From Variovorax sp. PAMC26660 (GTDB taxonomy: Bacteria; Pseudomonadota; Gammaproteobacteria; Burkholderiales; Burkholderiaceae_C): a stretch of 64,000 bases of DNA. Shown piece after piece: positions 51,438 through 59,422 of this stretch (its first letter is position 1; each line of letters starts with the position of its first letter). The notes below the pieces were generated by a model. The model saw only the letters and a list, made by a program, of their open reading frames with translations, ran no database searches and was not told the origin of the DNA. The stretch spans positions 1,674,001 to 1,738,000 of the forward strand of contig NZ_CP060295.1 of NCBI RefSeq assembly GCF_014302995.1, read 5' to 3'. Position numbers and translations under genes: made by a program.

Positions 51438-51640
51438 GGTCGTGCTCCGGGTTGCTGCCTCTCCACACCAACACCCGGGCGCCGGGGACGCTGCGATCCA
51501 CGGGCGCGACCCTGGGTAGGACAAGCGTTCGGCACCGCGACAACTGGCCGTCTCGCCTACGTGCGACGCGATGTGCGGGTGCTAGAAATTGAACGCCTCA
51601 TTCTTTCTCCATCCCTTTTCCTCAACCCAGGAGCACACAC

Positions 51641-52240
51641 ATGGCCAGCAAATCCAAAGTACCCGGCGCGCCGAGTCCGTCGAAGCGGGAAGTCGAGCCC
51701 GACCTGCATCAGCAAAGCCACGAGACCCAGCGCTATGGCGAGATCGTCAAGCTGCCGAACGGGCTGTCGGAAAAGGTCTGCAAGCAAAGCGTGGCGCTGC
51801 TGAACCAGTGCCTGGCCGACACCATCACCCTGCGCGACATGTACAAGAAGCACCACTGGCAGGTGGTGGGACCGACCTTCAACCAGTTGCACCTGATGTA
51901 CGACCAGCACTACGAAGGGCAGGTGCTGCTGGTCGACATCGTGGCCGAGCGCATCCAGCTGCTGGGCGGCATTGCGCTGGCCATGGCCGCCGACATTGCC
52001 GAGACCACGAAGATCGCACGGCCGCCGCGCGGGCGTGAACCGGCTGCGGTGCAACTGCGGCGGCTTGCGCAGGCGCACGAGCAGATCATCATTGCCGCGC
52101 GCGAGGCGGCCGATCAGGTCGACAAGTCAGGGGACCCCGGCAGCAACGACGTGTTCGTGAGCAATGTGCTGCGCACCAACGAGCTTCAGGTGTGGTTTCT
52201 CACCGAGCACCTGGTTGCGGCTTCGCCGGTGGTTGCCTGA
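51641..52240 (+). CDS. dps: Dps-family DNA-protecting ferritin
   Basis: A 199-residue Dps protein. The ferroxidase ligands at the dimer interface are all there: His in KKHHWQVVGP, His in QLHLMYDQ with the following Asp, and Asp and Glu in LLVDIVAERI. A Lys-rich N-terminus could bind DNA. Dps dodecamers store iron and protect DNA from peroxide in starvation. An in-frame C-terminal half conserves the Dps bundle (NDVFVSNVLRTNELQVWFLTEHL). Confidence 0.95.
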   Translation: MASKSKVPGAPSPSKREVEPDLHQQSHETQRYGEIVKLPNGLSEKVCKQSVALLNQCLADTITLRDMYKKHHWQVVGPTFNQLHLMYDQHYEGQVLLVDIVAERIQLLGGIALAMAADIAETTKIARPPRGREPAAVQLRRLAQAHEQIIIAAREAADQVDKSGDPGSNDVFVSNVLRTNELQVWFLTEHLVAASPVVA

Positions 52241-52270
52241 CGCCGGCGCGTTTGCAGGCGCGGGCGGTGG

Positions 52271-52501
52271 TCAGCCGCCGCCGCTGTGCTGCTTCGCGAC
52301 GGAATGGCCCTTGGCCGTGACGCGCATCACCGTGGCCTGCCCCGAATAGACGATGCTTCCACGCTGATGCAGGACGGGCGGCAGTTCGGCCTCGATCAGC
52401 TGTGCGCTGCGAAGTACGTCGCACTTGTAGATGTCGGTCTGGTCGTCGAGCTGCAGCGGGAGCTTCGCGCAGCACAACTTGCCGAGCAGTTCCATGGGCA
52501 T
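52271..52501 (-). CDS. Small conserved-looking hypothetical protein
   Basis: A 76-residue protein, starting MPMELLGKLCCAKLPLQLDDQTDIYKCDVLRSAQ and containing GSIVYSGQATVMRVTAKGHSVAKQ. It has three Cys residues and a predicted beta-rich body; no family recognised. It begins directly after the stop of the 82-residue gene (TGA followed at once by ATG), so the two form a small operon. Confidence 0.6.
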   Translation of the reverse strand: MPMELLGKLCCAKLPLQLDDQTDIYKCDVLRSAQLIEAELPPVLHQRGSIVYSGQATVMRVTAKGHSVAKQHSGGG

Positions 52502-52750
52502 TCAGGCTCCTTCGGCCACGGCGATCACCGTCGCGGCGAACAGGGGGGCGGGGTGCCGCGGCGCGATTGCCTGGCTGTCGATGTCGGCGCACAGGGTGGC
52601 GTCGAGCACGGGTCGCTTGCCGCTACGCAGCCGCGTTTCCGCGACCCAGACCACCGCGCCATGCAGGATTTTGGGCAGCGTGCGCCCGTGCAGATAGGCG
52701 CGAACCAATGCATCGGCAGCGAACTCCGAGGGACTCATCAAGGGGGTCAT
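52502..52750 (-). CDS. Small hypothetical protein, first of a two-gene unit
   Basis: An 82-residue protein, start MTPLMSPSEFAADALVRAYLHG, no family recognised. The SD GGAGAAA lies just before the ATG at 52750. It is divergent from the first Crp/Fnr-type gene, 174 bp away, with a palindrome between them, so it may be a target of that regulator. The second gene follows immediately. Confidence 0.6.
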   Translation of the reverse strand: MTPLMSPSEFAADALVRAYLHGRTLPKILHGAVVWVAETRLRSGKRPVLDATLCADIDSQAIAPRHPAPLFAATVIAVAEGA

Positions 52751-52856
52751 GGTATTTCTCCGCCCAATGAAGGGCTGAAATTCCACGCTACCGCGAAAGC
52801 GATCCTGCCTCCGTTCGGTGGCGCACGCTGGCGTCTTGAAAATAGAGAGGTCCATT

Positions 52857-52872
52857 TGTGCGTCACCGCACA
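52857..52872. promoter_or_regulatory. Candidate Crp/Fnr-type site
   Basis: TGTGCG and CGCACA face each other across TCAC in the divergent region between the small operon and the first Crp/Fnr-type gene, 53 bp upstream of its ATG. Spacing and TGTG/CACA ends recall Crp/Fnr sites, so autoregulation is plausible. Confidence 0.45.
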
Positions 52873-52924
52873 GACGACAAGGCATCGGCTGCAAAATGAT
52901 CTGCAATTTGGACTCTTCTCCCCT

Positions 52925-53665
52925 ATGGCATCGTCCCCCCTTTCGTCTTCCTCGCGCGCAGCCGCAGCGCGCAACAGCCTCCTGGAGGTGATGCCGCCGG
53001 AGGTGATGGACGGCATGCGGCCGCTGCTGGAGCTGGTACCGCTGCAGTTGGGCGAGGTGCTCTACGAATCGGGCGTGGTCCAGCAGCATGTGTACTTCCC
53101 CACCGACTGCATCGTCTCGCTGCTCTATGTGCTGGAGAACGGGCAATCGGCCGAGATCGCCGTGGTGGGCTTCGAGGGCATGGTCGGCGTGTCGCTGCTG
53201 ATGGGCGGAGGCAGCACCCCCAACCGTGCGGTGGTGCAGAGCGCGGGCCACGCGTACCGCCTGAGCGCGAGCCACATCAAGGCGCTGACGGACAAGGGCG
53301 GGCCGCTGCTGCACCTGCTGCTGCGCTACACGCAATCGCTCATCACGCAGATGTCGCAGACGGCGGTGTGCAACCGGCACCATTCGCTGGAGCAGCAGTT
53401 GTGCCGCTGGCTGCTGCTGAGCCTGGACAGGCTGCCCGGCAACGAGCTGGTGATGACGCAGGAACTCATCGCCAACATGCTCGGCGTGCGGCGCGAAGGC
53501 GTGACGGAGGCCGCAGGCAAGCTGCAGCGCCTGAACCTCATCAAGTACTCGCGCGGCCACATCACGGTGCTGGACCGCCCGGGCCTGGAGCGGCAGGTCT
53601 GCGAGTGCTACGAAGTCGTGAAGCGCGAGACCGACCGGCTGCTGCCGCACCTGCTGGCGACCTGA
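52925..53665 (+). CDS. Crp/Fnr-family transcriptional regulator (1)
   Basis: A 246-residue regulator with a cyclic-nucleotide-binding-type domain (LGEVLYESGVVQQHVYFPTDCIVSLLYVLENGQSAEIAVVG) and a C-terminal winged helix (ELIANMLGVRREGVTEAAGKLQRLNLIKYSRGHITVLD). No Cys cluster for an FeS centre. The CNB phosphate loop of cAMP binders is not evident, so the ligand is unknown. The ATG at 52925 is chosen after the TGTG palindrome. A strong terminator follows. Confidence 0.92.
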   Translation: MASSPLSSSSRAAAARNSLLEVMPPEVMDGMRPLLELVPLQLGEVLYESGVVQQHVYFPTDCIVSLLYVLENGQSAEIAVVGFEGMVGVSLLMGGGSTPNRAVVQSAGHAYRLSASHIKALTDKGGPLLHLLLRYTQSLITQMSQTAVCNRHHSLEQQLCRWLLLSLDRLPGNELVMTQELIANMLGVRREGVTEAAGKLQRLNLIKYSRGHITVLDRPGLERQVCECYEVVKRETDRLLPHLLAT

Positions 53666-53735
53666 TCGCGCGGCGGCCTGCCGCTCTCGGTACGCCGCCG
53701 CACAGACACGCGCAACCCCCTCGGCAACAATGCGC

Positions 53736-53768
53736 CGCCCGCGCACTTTCGCGCGGGCGTGCTTTCTT
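53736..53768 (+). terminator. Intrinsic terminator between the two Crp/Fnr genes
   Basis: CGCCCGCGC (53736-53744) and GCGCGGGCG (53751-53759) form a 9-bp stem with loop ACTTTC, followed by TGCTTTCTT. It lies after the first regulator and 25 bp before the GTG of the second. Confidence 0.7.
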
Positions 53769-53784
53769 CCCAACAGGCGGATCC

Positions 53785-54492
53785 GTGACCACCGAGCCGA
53801 CCGCCCCCGTTCTGAACCGCCTGCTGGAGGCGTTGCCGATCCTGGACAGGGCCCGCCTGCTCGACCGCTGCGAGAGCGTGTCGCTGGTGGCGGCGCAGGT
53901 TCTCTACGAGCCGGGCGACGCGATCCGGCACATCCACTTTCCCACCAGCGCCTTTGTGTCGCTGGTGTCCACCGCTGACGGCCACGACGGCCTGCAGACC
54001 GGCATGGTGGGCAACGAAGGGGCCTTGGGCTATGAGCTTTCCCTGGACGTGCAAAGCGCGCCGCTGCGAACCCTGGTGCAAGGCGCGGGCCTGGCCTGGC
54101 GCCTGACCGCGCAATCCTTCGAGCAGGAGCTGTTGCAGAGTTCGACGCTCAAGCGCGTTCTGAATCGCTATGTTTGCGTGCTGTTGATGGAGTTCGGCCG
54201 CTCGGGACTGTGCAACCAGTTCCACCAGATTGAAGAACGGCTGGCGCGCTGGCTGCTGACCACGCAGGACTGCGCACATTCGCCGCATCTGGCGCTGACC
54301 CATGAAGTGCTGGGCCGCATGCTGGGCGTGCGCCGGGTCGGCATCACCAATGCCGCAACGGCGCTTCACACGCGCCAGTTGATCGACTACCGCCGCGGCG
54401 TCATCACCATCACGGACCGTGCGGGGCTGGAAAACGCCGCCTGCGACTGCTACCGGGCCAATCGCAGGAGCTATGCGGACCTGATCGCCTGA
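53785..54492 (+). CDS. Crp/Fnr-family transcriptional regulator (2)
   Basis: A 235-residue paralogue-like regulator of the first. Sensor domain VLYEPGDAIRHIHFPTSAFVSLVSTADGHDGLQTGMVGNEGALGY and winged helix LTHEVLGRMLGVRRVGITNAATALHTRQLIDYRRGVITITD. The start is GTG at 53785, after a weak AGGCGG SD; no ATG gives a better N-terminus. Two Crp/Fnr genes in tandem with a terminator between them suggests separate control. Confidence 0.9.
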   Translation: MTTEPTAPVLNRLLEALPILDRARLLDRCESVSLVAAQVLYEPGDAIRHIHFPTSAFVSLVSTADGHDGLQTGMVGNEGALGYELSLDVQSAPLRTLVQGAGLAWRLTAQSFEQELLQSSTLKRVLNRYVCVLLMEFGRSGLCNQFHQIEERLARWLLTTQDCAHSPHLALTHEVLGRMLGVRRVGITNAATALHTRQLIDYRRGVITITDRAGLENAACDCYRANRRSYADLIA

Positions 54493-54515
54493 TCCGGTGC
54501 CGACCGGCCTGGCCT

Positions 54516-54770
54516 TCAGGTCACGGGCTGCAGGTCGTTCTCGCGCAGCATCACGGGCTCCATCGAACCCTTGGCAATGCGCCGGCGGACGGCGGCATCG
54601 AGTTCATCGGCATGCTGGGCATAGGTTTCCATCGGGTCGGCGCTTTCTCCGGTGCGAAAGTGATAGCGCAGGGCTTCCCTGCCGATGCTGGCGTTCACCG
54701 GGTTGCCCTCCACCGTCACCGAGAAGCGGACCGTGCCCGAGGCGTCGTGGAAGAAGGGAGCGTCGGACAT
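54516..54770 (-). CDS. DUF1488-family protein
   Basis: An 84-residue protein with VRFSVTVEGNPVNASIGREALRYHFRT, the DUF1488 pattern, and a helical C-terminus (QHADELDAAVRRRIAKG). Function unknown. It ends 24 bp after the second Crp/Fnr gene, on the opposite strand. Confidence 0.8.
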   Translation of the reverse strand: MSDAPFFHDASGTVRFSVTVEGNPVNASIGREALRYHFRTGESADPMETYAQHADELDAAVRRRIAKGSMEPVMLRENDLQPVT

Positions 54771-54885
54771 CGGGGCCTTTGGAGTGATGAAACGCGGAAA
54801 ACCGCGTTGGACACTCTAGCCCTGCGGGCCGGCGAGTTCTGTTCGGTTGCGCACTTAGCCCCGGTCAGGGCCTGCGCGATCGCGT

Positions 54886-55221
54886 CTACAGCCCGTGGAT
54901 CATCCACACGTTGTCCGGCGAAGCGCGCAAGTGCAGCGTCGTCTCGCCGATCCGGTCGAACCGGTATTCGCGCCCAGCAAGAATGATCGACTTCATGTTG
55001 GTCCACACGCGGTAGTCGTAGCCCTCGCCGGCCGGCGTGATCTGCAGCACGCGGAACACGGGCGGCACGATCACGGTGATGCGCAGCTGGCTCGTTGCGG
55101 AGTTGACGCCGTGCATCGACTCGGCGACGCACAGCATCGGCGCAAGGCACAGCGCAGTCACAACGCCCCGAAGGCCGCGACGGTGTGCGCCGCGACCCGG
55201 TTGAAGCCAGCTTCCCGTCAT
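54886..55221 (-). CDS. Exported small protein, possible minor pilin
   Basis: A 111-residue protein with a signal peptide (RGVVTALCLAPMLCVAES). After it comes TSQLRITVIVPPVFRVLQI, which resembles TARLNFTVTIPRVMYLQV in the first pilin of this operon. That shared strand pattern suggests a minor subunit or adhesin. It is the last gene of the fimbria-like operon, 116 bp after the barrel protein. Confidence 0.6.
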   Translation of the reverse strand: MTGSWLQPGRGAHRRGLRGVVTALCLAPMLCVAESMHGVNSATSQLRITVIVPPVFRVLQITPAGEGYDYRVWTNMKSIILAGREYRFDRIGETTLHLRASPDNVWMIHGL

Positions 55222-55337
55222 AAGGCCCGATCCGTAAGAACATGAGGTTCGGGCGCGGCAACGGCGCCCGACCTCCGGATATCGGCAGCAAAGACGAAAA
55301 GTGTAGGGCGCGGGGCGCCGGGCGCCAAACGCCCGCT

Positions 55338-57452
55338 TCAGCGGTCCTTCTGGATCGCGAAGTCGGCCAGGGCGGTCCCGCGCACGCGGATGTCGACGCG
55401 CTGCGTGGGAGAGCCGGCGCTGCTCCACGGCAGCGGCAGGTTGTCCTGGACCAGCTCGACCTCGTGGCTGCCGCCGGCCACCGACGGGAAGCTGTAGAAG
55501 CCCTGGGCGTCGGTCTGGGTGACGTAGCGGCGGTCGATGCGCACCGTGACGCCGGCGACGCCGCCCTCGTTCGCTTCGCGCCGGCCGTTGTTGTTCTGGT
55601 CGAAGAACACATGGCCTTCGAGCCGGCCATCACCCACGCCCGGTGCACCGCCGATGGGGGCGCTGGCCGAGCCGGCCCGGCCTTCGTAGCGCAGCACCAG
55701 CATGAAGGAACGGGTGGAAGGCACGATCAGCGTCGGCTGCAGCGTGGCGGTGGTGAGGGCCGACACCACGGTGGGGTCGAGCGCCTCCTGCCCGCGCGAG
55801 GCGGTGACTTGGGTGATGAACGACCAGCCGCTGCCCAGCGGCCACGCGAGCCGTGCATTGGCACTGAGAAAGCGCGAACTGTTGCCGCCGATGCCGTTGC
55901 TGCCGCGCAGGCTCAGGTCGAGCCGGGCGCCCGCCACGAACGGCGTCGTGCCGAGCACGCCCCAGTACACGGTGCGCAGGCTCGCGCCCGAACGGCTCGA
56001 TTGCTCGATGGCCAGCGAAGTCGAGAGCGTCTGCGCTTCGCCGACGCGCCAGGCGTGGTCGACACCGGTGCGCAGCACGCGCAGGTCGACGCCGTGGGCC
56101 GCGTCGGTGCGCCACTGGGTGTAGCCCCAGTCGGACTGGTGCTCCCACGTCACCTGGGCCGACTGCGCGGCATAGCTGCCGCTGCGCACGGCCAGGTTGC
56201 CCGAGACCGCGTCGCGCGAATCGAAGCGGTAGCGGCCGAACGCGTTGGCATAGAGCGAGCGCTGCGGGGCGCCGCTCACGCTGTCGCTCAGCTCGACGTT
56301 GCCGCCCAGTTGCCACTGGCGGGTGGAGATGTCGCCGCGCCACGAGGCGCCGCGCAGGTTGTTGGGCAGCGTGTCCGAGCCCCAGCGCAGCGAGGGCTGG
56401 AAATAGAACACCGAGGCGTTCTGCTGCAGCCAGTCGGTGCGCCATGCCGCGTCGAGCCAGCCGCCGGTGGCCGAGTCGGAGGCGGCCTGCGAGGTCGCGT
56501 CCGATGGCCGCCCCGCGCTGTGCACGAGGTTGGCCTGCACGCGCATGCCACCGACACGGTCGCCGACGCCACCTGTGCCGCTGCCGAGCGCGTCAGCCCA
56601 GGGTGCGAGCCCCTGCCACGAGACGGCGCCCCACAGCGTGCGGGTGTCGCGCGCGTAGCCGGTCACGCCGTTGGTGTTGACGTTGCGCGCTTCGACGAAC
56701 TGCACGGCGGCATCGGTGCGACCCAGCGCCAGCGGGCCGTCGCCGCCGGCCATCTGCGTCTGCGCACCCACGCTGGCGGCCGTGCCGCGGCCGGTCGAGA
56801 AACCCTCGAAGGCCAGCCCGTTGAAGTAGCCGAGCCGGCCGGCCGAGGCATTGAGCTGCGTGCGGCCCGGCTGCTCGACGCTCACGGCGGCGCCTTCGAT
56901 CGGCAGGCTGGGCAGGAACACCCGGCCAACGCCCCGCGCGAGCGGCGTGTTGACCATGTTGATGTTGCCGATGGCACTGTTGCCGAACCAGCCGCCGTCG
57001 AAGGGCATCGCGCGCTGGTCGATGCGCCAGGTGCTGTTGTTGCTCGCGCTGAAGGGCACGACGCTGTAGGGCGAGCCGCTGCTGCCGAACACACCGTAGC
57101 CGTACACCGGCGCGGGGTTGCGGTTCAGGTTGAGGTTGGCGGAGAAGGCGCCGTAGTTGGGCGTGTCGAGAAAGCCCGAGAAATTCAGTGTCTGGCTCTG
57201 CGTCTTGACGGTGCCGCTGCGCTGCTGGGTGGACTGCAGCTCGGTGCTCCAGCCGCGCGGCCAGCCGGTGCTGGGCTCCTCGATCTGCGGGGCTTCGGGC
57301 ACCACCGGGCCCTCCTCGAGCACGCGGTCCACGTACGCAGTGGCTGGCGGGGCGCCTGCCGATACCGGCGCCTGGGCCCACGCGCCGGCGCCGGCCAAGG
57401 CCGTGCCTGCGCTGCAGAGTCCGAGCGCGGTTCGCAGGGCCCGTTTCTTCAT
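55338..57452 (-). CDS. Outer-membrane usher-like barrel protein with SdrD/Cna-B-like domain
   Basis: A 704-residue exported protein. Signal peptide (LGLCSAGTALAGAGAWA), then many beta strands with alternating polarity, aromatic-rich and ending in barrel-like segments (SANARLAWPLGSGWSFITQVTASRG). The C-terminal 90 residues are a Cna-B/SdrD-like domain (GHVFFDQNNNGRREANEGGVAGVTVRIDRRYVTQTDAQGFYSF). No typical PapC N-terminal domain is recognisable. Its position after a PapD-like chaperone suggests an usher role. Its ATG overlaps the chaperone stop (ATGA). Confidence 0.75.
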   Translation of the reverse strand: MKKRALRTALGLCSAGTALAGAGAWAQAPVSAGAPPATAYVDRVLEEGPVVPEAPQIEEPSTGWPRGWSTELQSTQQRSGTVKTQSQTLNFSGFLDTPNYGAFSANLNLNRNPAPVYGYGVFGSSGSPYSVVPFSASNNSTWRIDQRAMPFDGGWFGNSAIGNINMVNTPLARGVGRVFLPSLPIEGAAVSVEQPGRTQLNASAGRLGYFNGLAFEGFSTGRGTAASVGAQTQMAGGDGPLALGRTDAAVQFVEARNVNTNGVTGYARDTRTLWGAVSWQGLAPWADALGSGTGGVGDRVGGMRVQANLVHSAGRPSDATSQAASDSATGGWLDAAWRTDWLQQNASVFYFQPSLRWGSDTLPNNLRGASWRGDISTRQWQLGGNVELSDSVSGAPQRSLYANAFGRYRFDSRDAVSGNLAVRSGSYAAQSAQVTWEHQSDWGYTQWRTDAAHGVDLRVLRTGVDHAWRVGEAQTLSTSLAIEQSSRSGASLRTVYWGVLGTTPFVAGARLDLSLRGSNGIGGNSSRFLSANARLAWPLGSGWSFITQVTASRGQEALDPTVVSALTTATLQPTLIVPSTRSFMLVLRYEGRAGSASAPIGGAPGVGDGRLEGHVFFDQNNNGRREANEGGVAGVTVRIDRRYVTQTDAQGFYSFPSVAGGSHEVELVQDNLPLPWSSAGSPTQRVDIRVRGTALADFAIQKDR

Positions 57453-58276
57453 TGAGCGAAGCGTTCGTTGACTTTGAAGGAGCCGCTCTTGCCCCATTCG
57501 AGCGAGCCGGTCACCGTGACCGGAAAACGCACCGCGACGGCCGCATCCGTGTCGCCGGGCCGGGTTGCCGTGAGCGCGATGTCGCGCGTCTCGCCCGGCA
57601 TGATCGGCGTGGTGGCGGGCTGGAATTCGAGCCGCGCGCCGCTGGCGTCGGTGCCGTTCAGGAAGCCCGCGAGCCGGCCGTGCGCCGTGCCGGTGTTGCG
57701 GATGCGCAGCACCGGCTGGTTCTGGCCGTTCACGGCCTTCACGGCACTGCCGGCGATATCGAGCGCGGGCTGGACATCGCCGATCGCCACATAGGCAATG
57801 ACGCCGATGCGCGCGGCCATCGCCACCGGGGTGCCGGGCGCGGTGGCGTGTTCCTTGCCCTCGATCAGCACCGCGAAGCGGCACTCCATCGGCGGTGTGT
57901 CGGGCGGCGGCGTCACCTCGAAGCGGTAGCGGTAGGGCTTGCCGGCGGCAATGCTGAGTTCGCGGCGCTCGATGGCCACCCAGGGCCGGCAGCTCCCCGG
58001 CACCAGCTCGTCGCTGAAGTCGACCGAGCCATCGGGCTTGAGCGTCCAGTCGGAGGTCTTGAAGGTGTACTCGCCCTGGCGCGCGTCCGAGTGGGTGAGC
58101 TCGATCACGTCGCGCACGCGCTCGCCGGGCTTGCCGGTCAGCTCCAGCCGCGGGGGTGAGACGGCCAGTGCGAACTGGGCCTGTGCACTGGTGCCCATGA
58201 GGGCAGCCAACGCGGGGATTGCCACCAGCGCCAGTGCACGCAGCAGGCGGGAAGAAAGTCCGATCGCGCGCGTCAT
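57449..58276 (-). CDS. PapD-like periplasmic chaperone
   Basis: A 275-residue exported protein with a signal peptide (RALALVAIPALAALMGTSAQA). The N-terminal domain reads like a pilus chaperone: FALAVSPPRLELTGKPGERVRDVIELTHSD, GSVDFSDELVPGSCRPWVAIERRELSIAAGKPYRYRF. The second domain is a beta sandwich with PVLRIRNTGTAHGRL. It would cap pilin subunits in the periplasm. It overlaps genes on both sides by 4 bp (ATGA). Confidence 0.8.
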   Translation of the reverse strand: MTRAIGLSSRLLRALALVAIPALAALMGTSAQAQFALAVSPPRLELTGKPGERVRDVIELTHSDARQGEYTFKTSDWTLKPDGSVDFSDELVPGSCRPWVAIERRELSIAAGKPYRYRFEVTPPPDTPPMECRFAVLIEGKEHATAPGTPVAMAARIGVIAYVAIGDVQPALDIAGSAVKAVNGQNQPVLRIRNTGTAHGRLAGFLNGTDASGARLEFQPATTPIMPGETRDIALTATRPGDTDAAVAVRFPVTVTGSLEWGKSGSFKVNERFAQ

Positions 58277-58737
58277 GGCGTCATCTCGATCTCGAAGTTG
58301 AATTGCAGCGACTGGGCGCGCTCGAGGGCGCGGCCGTCGGCCGTGAGGTTCAGCAGGATGGTTTCCTGCAGGAAGGGTTCGCGCACCACGCCCTCGTAGA
58401 CCAGCACGCGGTCGCCGCCGCGCATGGCGCCCGGCAGCAGCCGGCCCTGGGTGCGCCAGGTGGCGACCAAGCGTTCGTTCTCGGTCGGGGCCAGCAGCAT
58501 GTAGATGCGGGCCTGGCGCATCACCCATTGCGACAGGTTCAGGCGCAGCGCCACGGAGACCTGCCCGTCGACGGTGTTGTCCGCGATGCGGCCGGGCACG
58601 GGCTGGCGCCAGCGCATCGGCGTGACCGGCTGGCCGACCACGGTGCCGGTGTCGTCCACGCGATAGGTGGCAGCGCCCGCCTGCGCGGCGAGCAGGGCCA
58701 GCAAGGCAGCGGCGAGCGCGCGGCATGCGTTCGTCAT
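58273..58737 (-). CDS. Exported hypothetical protein of the fimbria-like operon
   Basis: A 154-residue secreted protein. Signal peptide (LAAALLALLAAQAGA), then a beta-rich body with MLLAPTENERLVATWRTQGRLLPGAMRGGDRVLVYEGVV and PFLQETILLNLTADGRAL. No family recognised. Overlaps of 4 bp with the genes before and after place it firmly in the operon, so it is probably a periplasmic assembly factor or minor subunit. Confidence 0.7.
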   Translation of the reverse strand: MTNACRALAAALLALLAAQAGAATYRVDDTGTVVGQPVTPMRWRQPVPGRIADNTVDGQVSVALRLNLSQWVMRQARIYMLLAPTENERLVATWRTQGRLLPGAMRGGDRVLVYEGVVREPFLQETILLNLTADGRALERAQSLQFNFEIEMTP

Positions 58738-59354
58738 GGCGCCGTCAGCGTGTAGGTGGCCGTGCCGGTGAAGGTGCCGGACGGCATGATCCCCGGATTG
58801 CTATAGGTGAACAGCAGGCAGCTTTCCGACCAGGTGTTCTTGGCCACCGTGGCCAGCGTGAGCAAGGTGCTGCTGAACGAGCCGGACGGGATCTCCGAGT
58901 TGTACGGAGCGGTGCCGGGGCTGGTCCACGCGATGGTGCTGAACGGAATGGTGGCGCTGCCGCTGGACAGGGTGGCCGGCGTGCTCACGGTGAGCGTGGC
59001 GCCGCTGTTGGACGAGCCGGTGGTGCGGAAAAAGCTGCCGATGTAGACCTTCCCCGCGGGGGTGCAGTAGGCCGCGCCGTCGATCGGGCTGTTGATGACG
59101 GTGCTGTCGGTGTTCATCGTCTGCGCCGCACCGGTGAACAGCGCGGCCACGGGCACGGTCACGGTCACGTTGTTTCGTGTCGCGTTGTTGCCGGCGGTGT
59201 TGACGTTGCCGGTCGTCATGTTGCCGACGCCGACCTGCAAGTACAGCGAGCGCGACGCGGAGCTGATGGCCACTGTGTAAGCGTGCGCAGGCACCAGCGC
59301 GCAGAGAGCGGCCGCGAAGCAGAGATGTTCGAGCGAAGGACGACGCAATTTCAA
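58734..59354 (-). CDS. Pilin-like subunit (second)
   Basis: A 206-residue exported protein starting at TTG (59354) with GGGAG 7 bases before it; no ATG fits. Signal peptide ends near VPAHA. The mature part YTVAISSASRSLYLQVGVGN and the C-terminal FTGTATYTLTAP parallel the first pilin (LNFTVTIPRVMYLQVGTG and GVVTYTLTSP). Two Cys could form a disulfide. It follows a strong terminator, so it is made in lower amount than the first pilin. Confidence 0.75.
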   Translation of the reverse strand: MKLRRPSLEHLCFAAALCALVPAHAYTVAISSASRSLYLQVGVGNMTTGNVNTAGNNATRNNVTVTVPVAALFTGAAQTMNTDSTVINSPIDGAAYCTPAGKVYIGSFFRTTGSSNSGATLTVSTPATLSSGSATIPFSTIAWTSPGTAPYNSEIPSGSFSSTLLTLATVAKNTWSESCLLFTYSNPGIMPSGTFTGTATYTLTAP

Positions 59355-59373
59355 GGGGCTTCTCCCGCGGCGG

Positions 59374-59399
59374 AAAAAAAGGCGGCGCCAGGCCGCCTT
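59374..59399 (-). terminator. Intrinsic terminator after the first pilin gene
   Basis: On the minus strand GGCGGC pairs with GCCGCC (plus 59392-59397 and 59381-59386; AA and TT extend the stem to 8 bp), loop of 5 bases, then TTTTTTT (plus 59374-59380). It sits 23 bp after the first pilin stop and upstream of the rest of the operon, so read-through would set subunit ratios. Confidence 0.85.
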
Positions 59400-59422
59400 C
59401 TTCCCGTGGCGATGACGCAGGG

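Noticed and set aside
55242..57455. Long plus-strand open frame opposite the barrel-protein gene
   Set aside because: No domain or SD, odd composition, and the minus-strand frame has a signal peptide and Cna-B-like domain.
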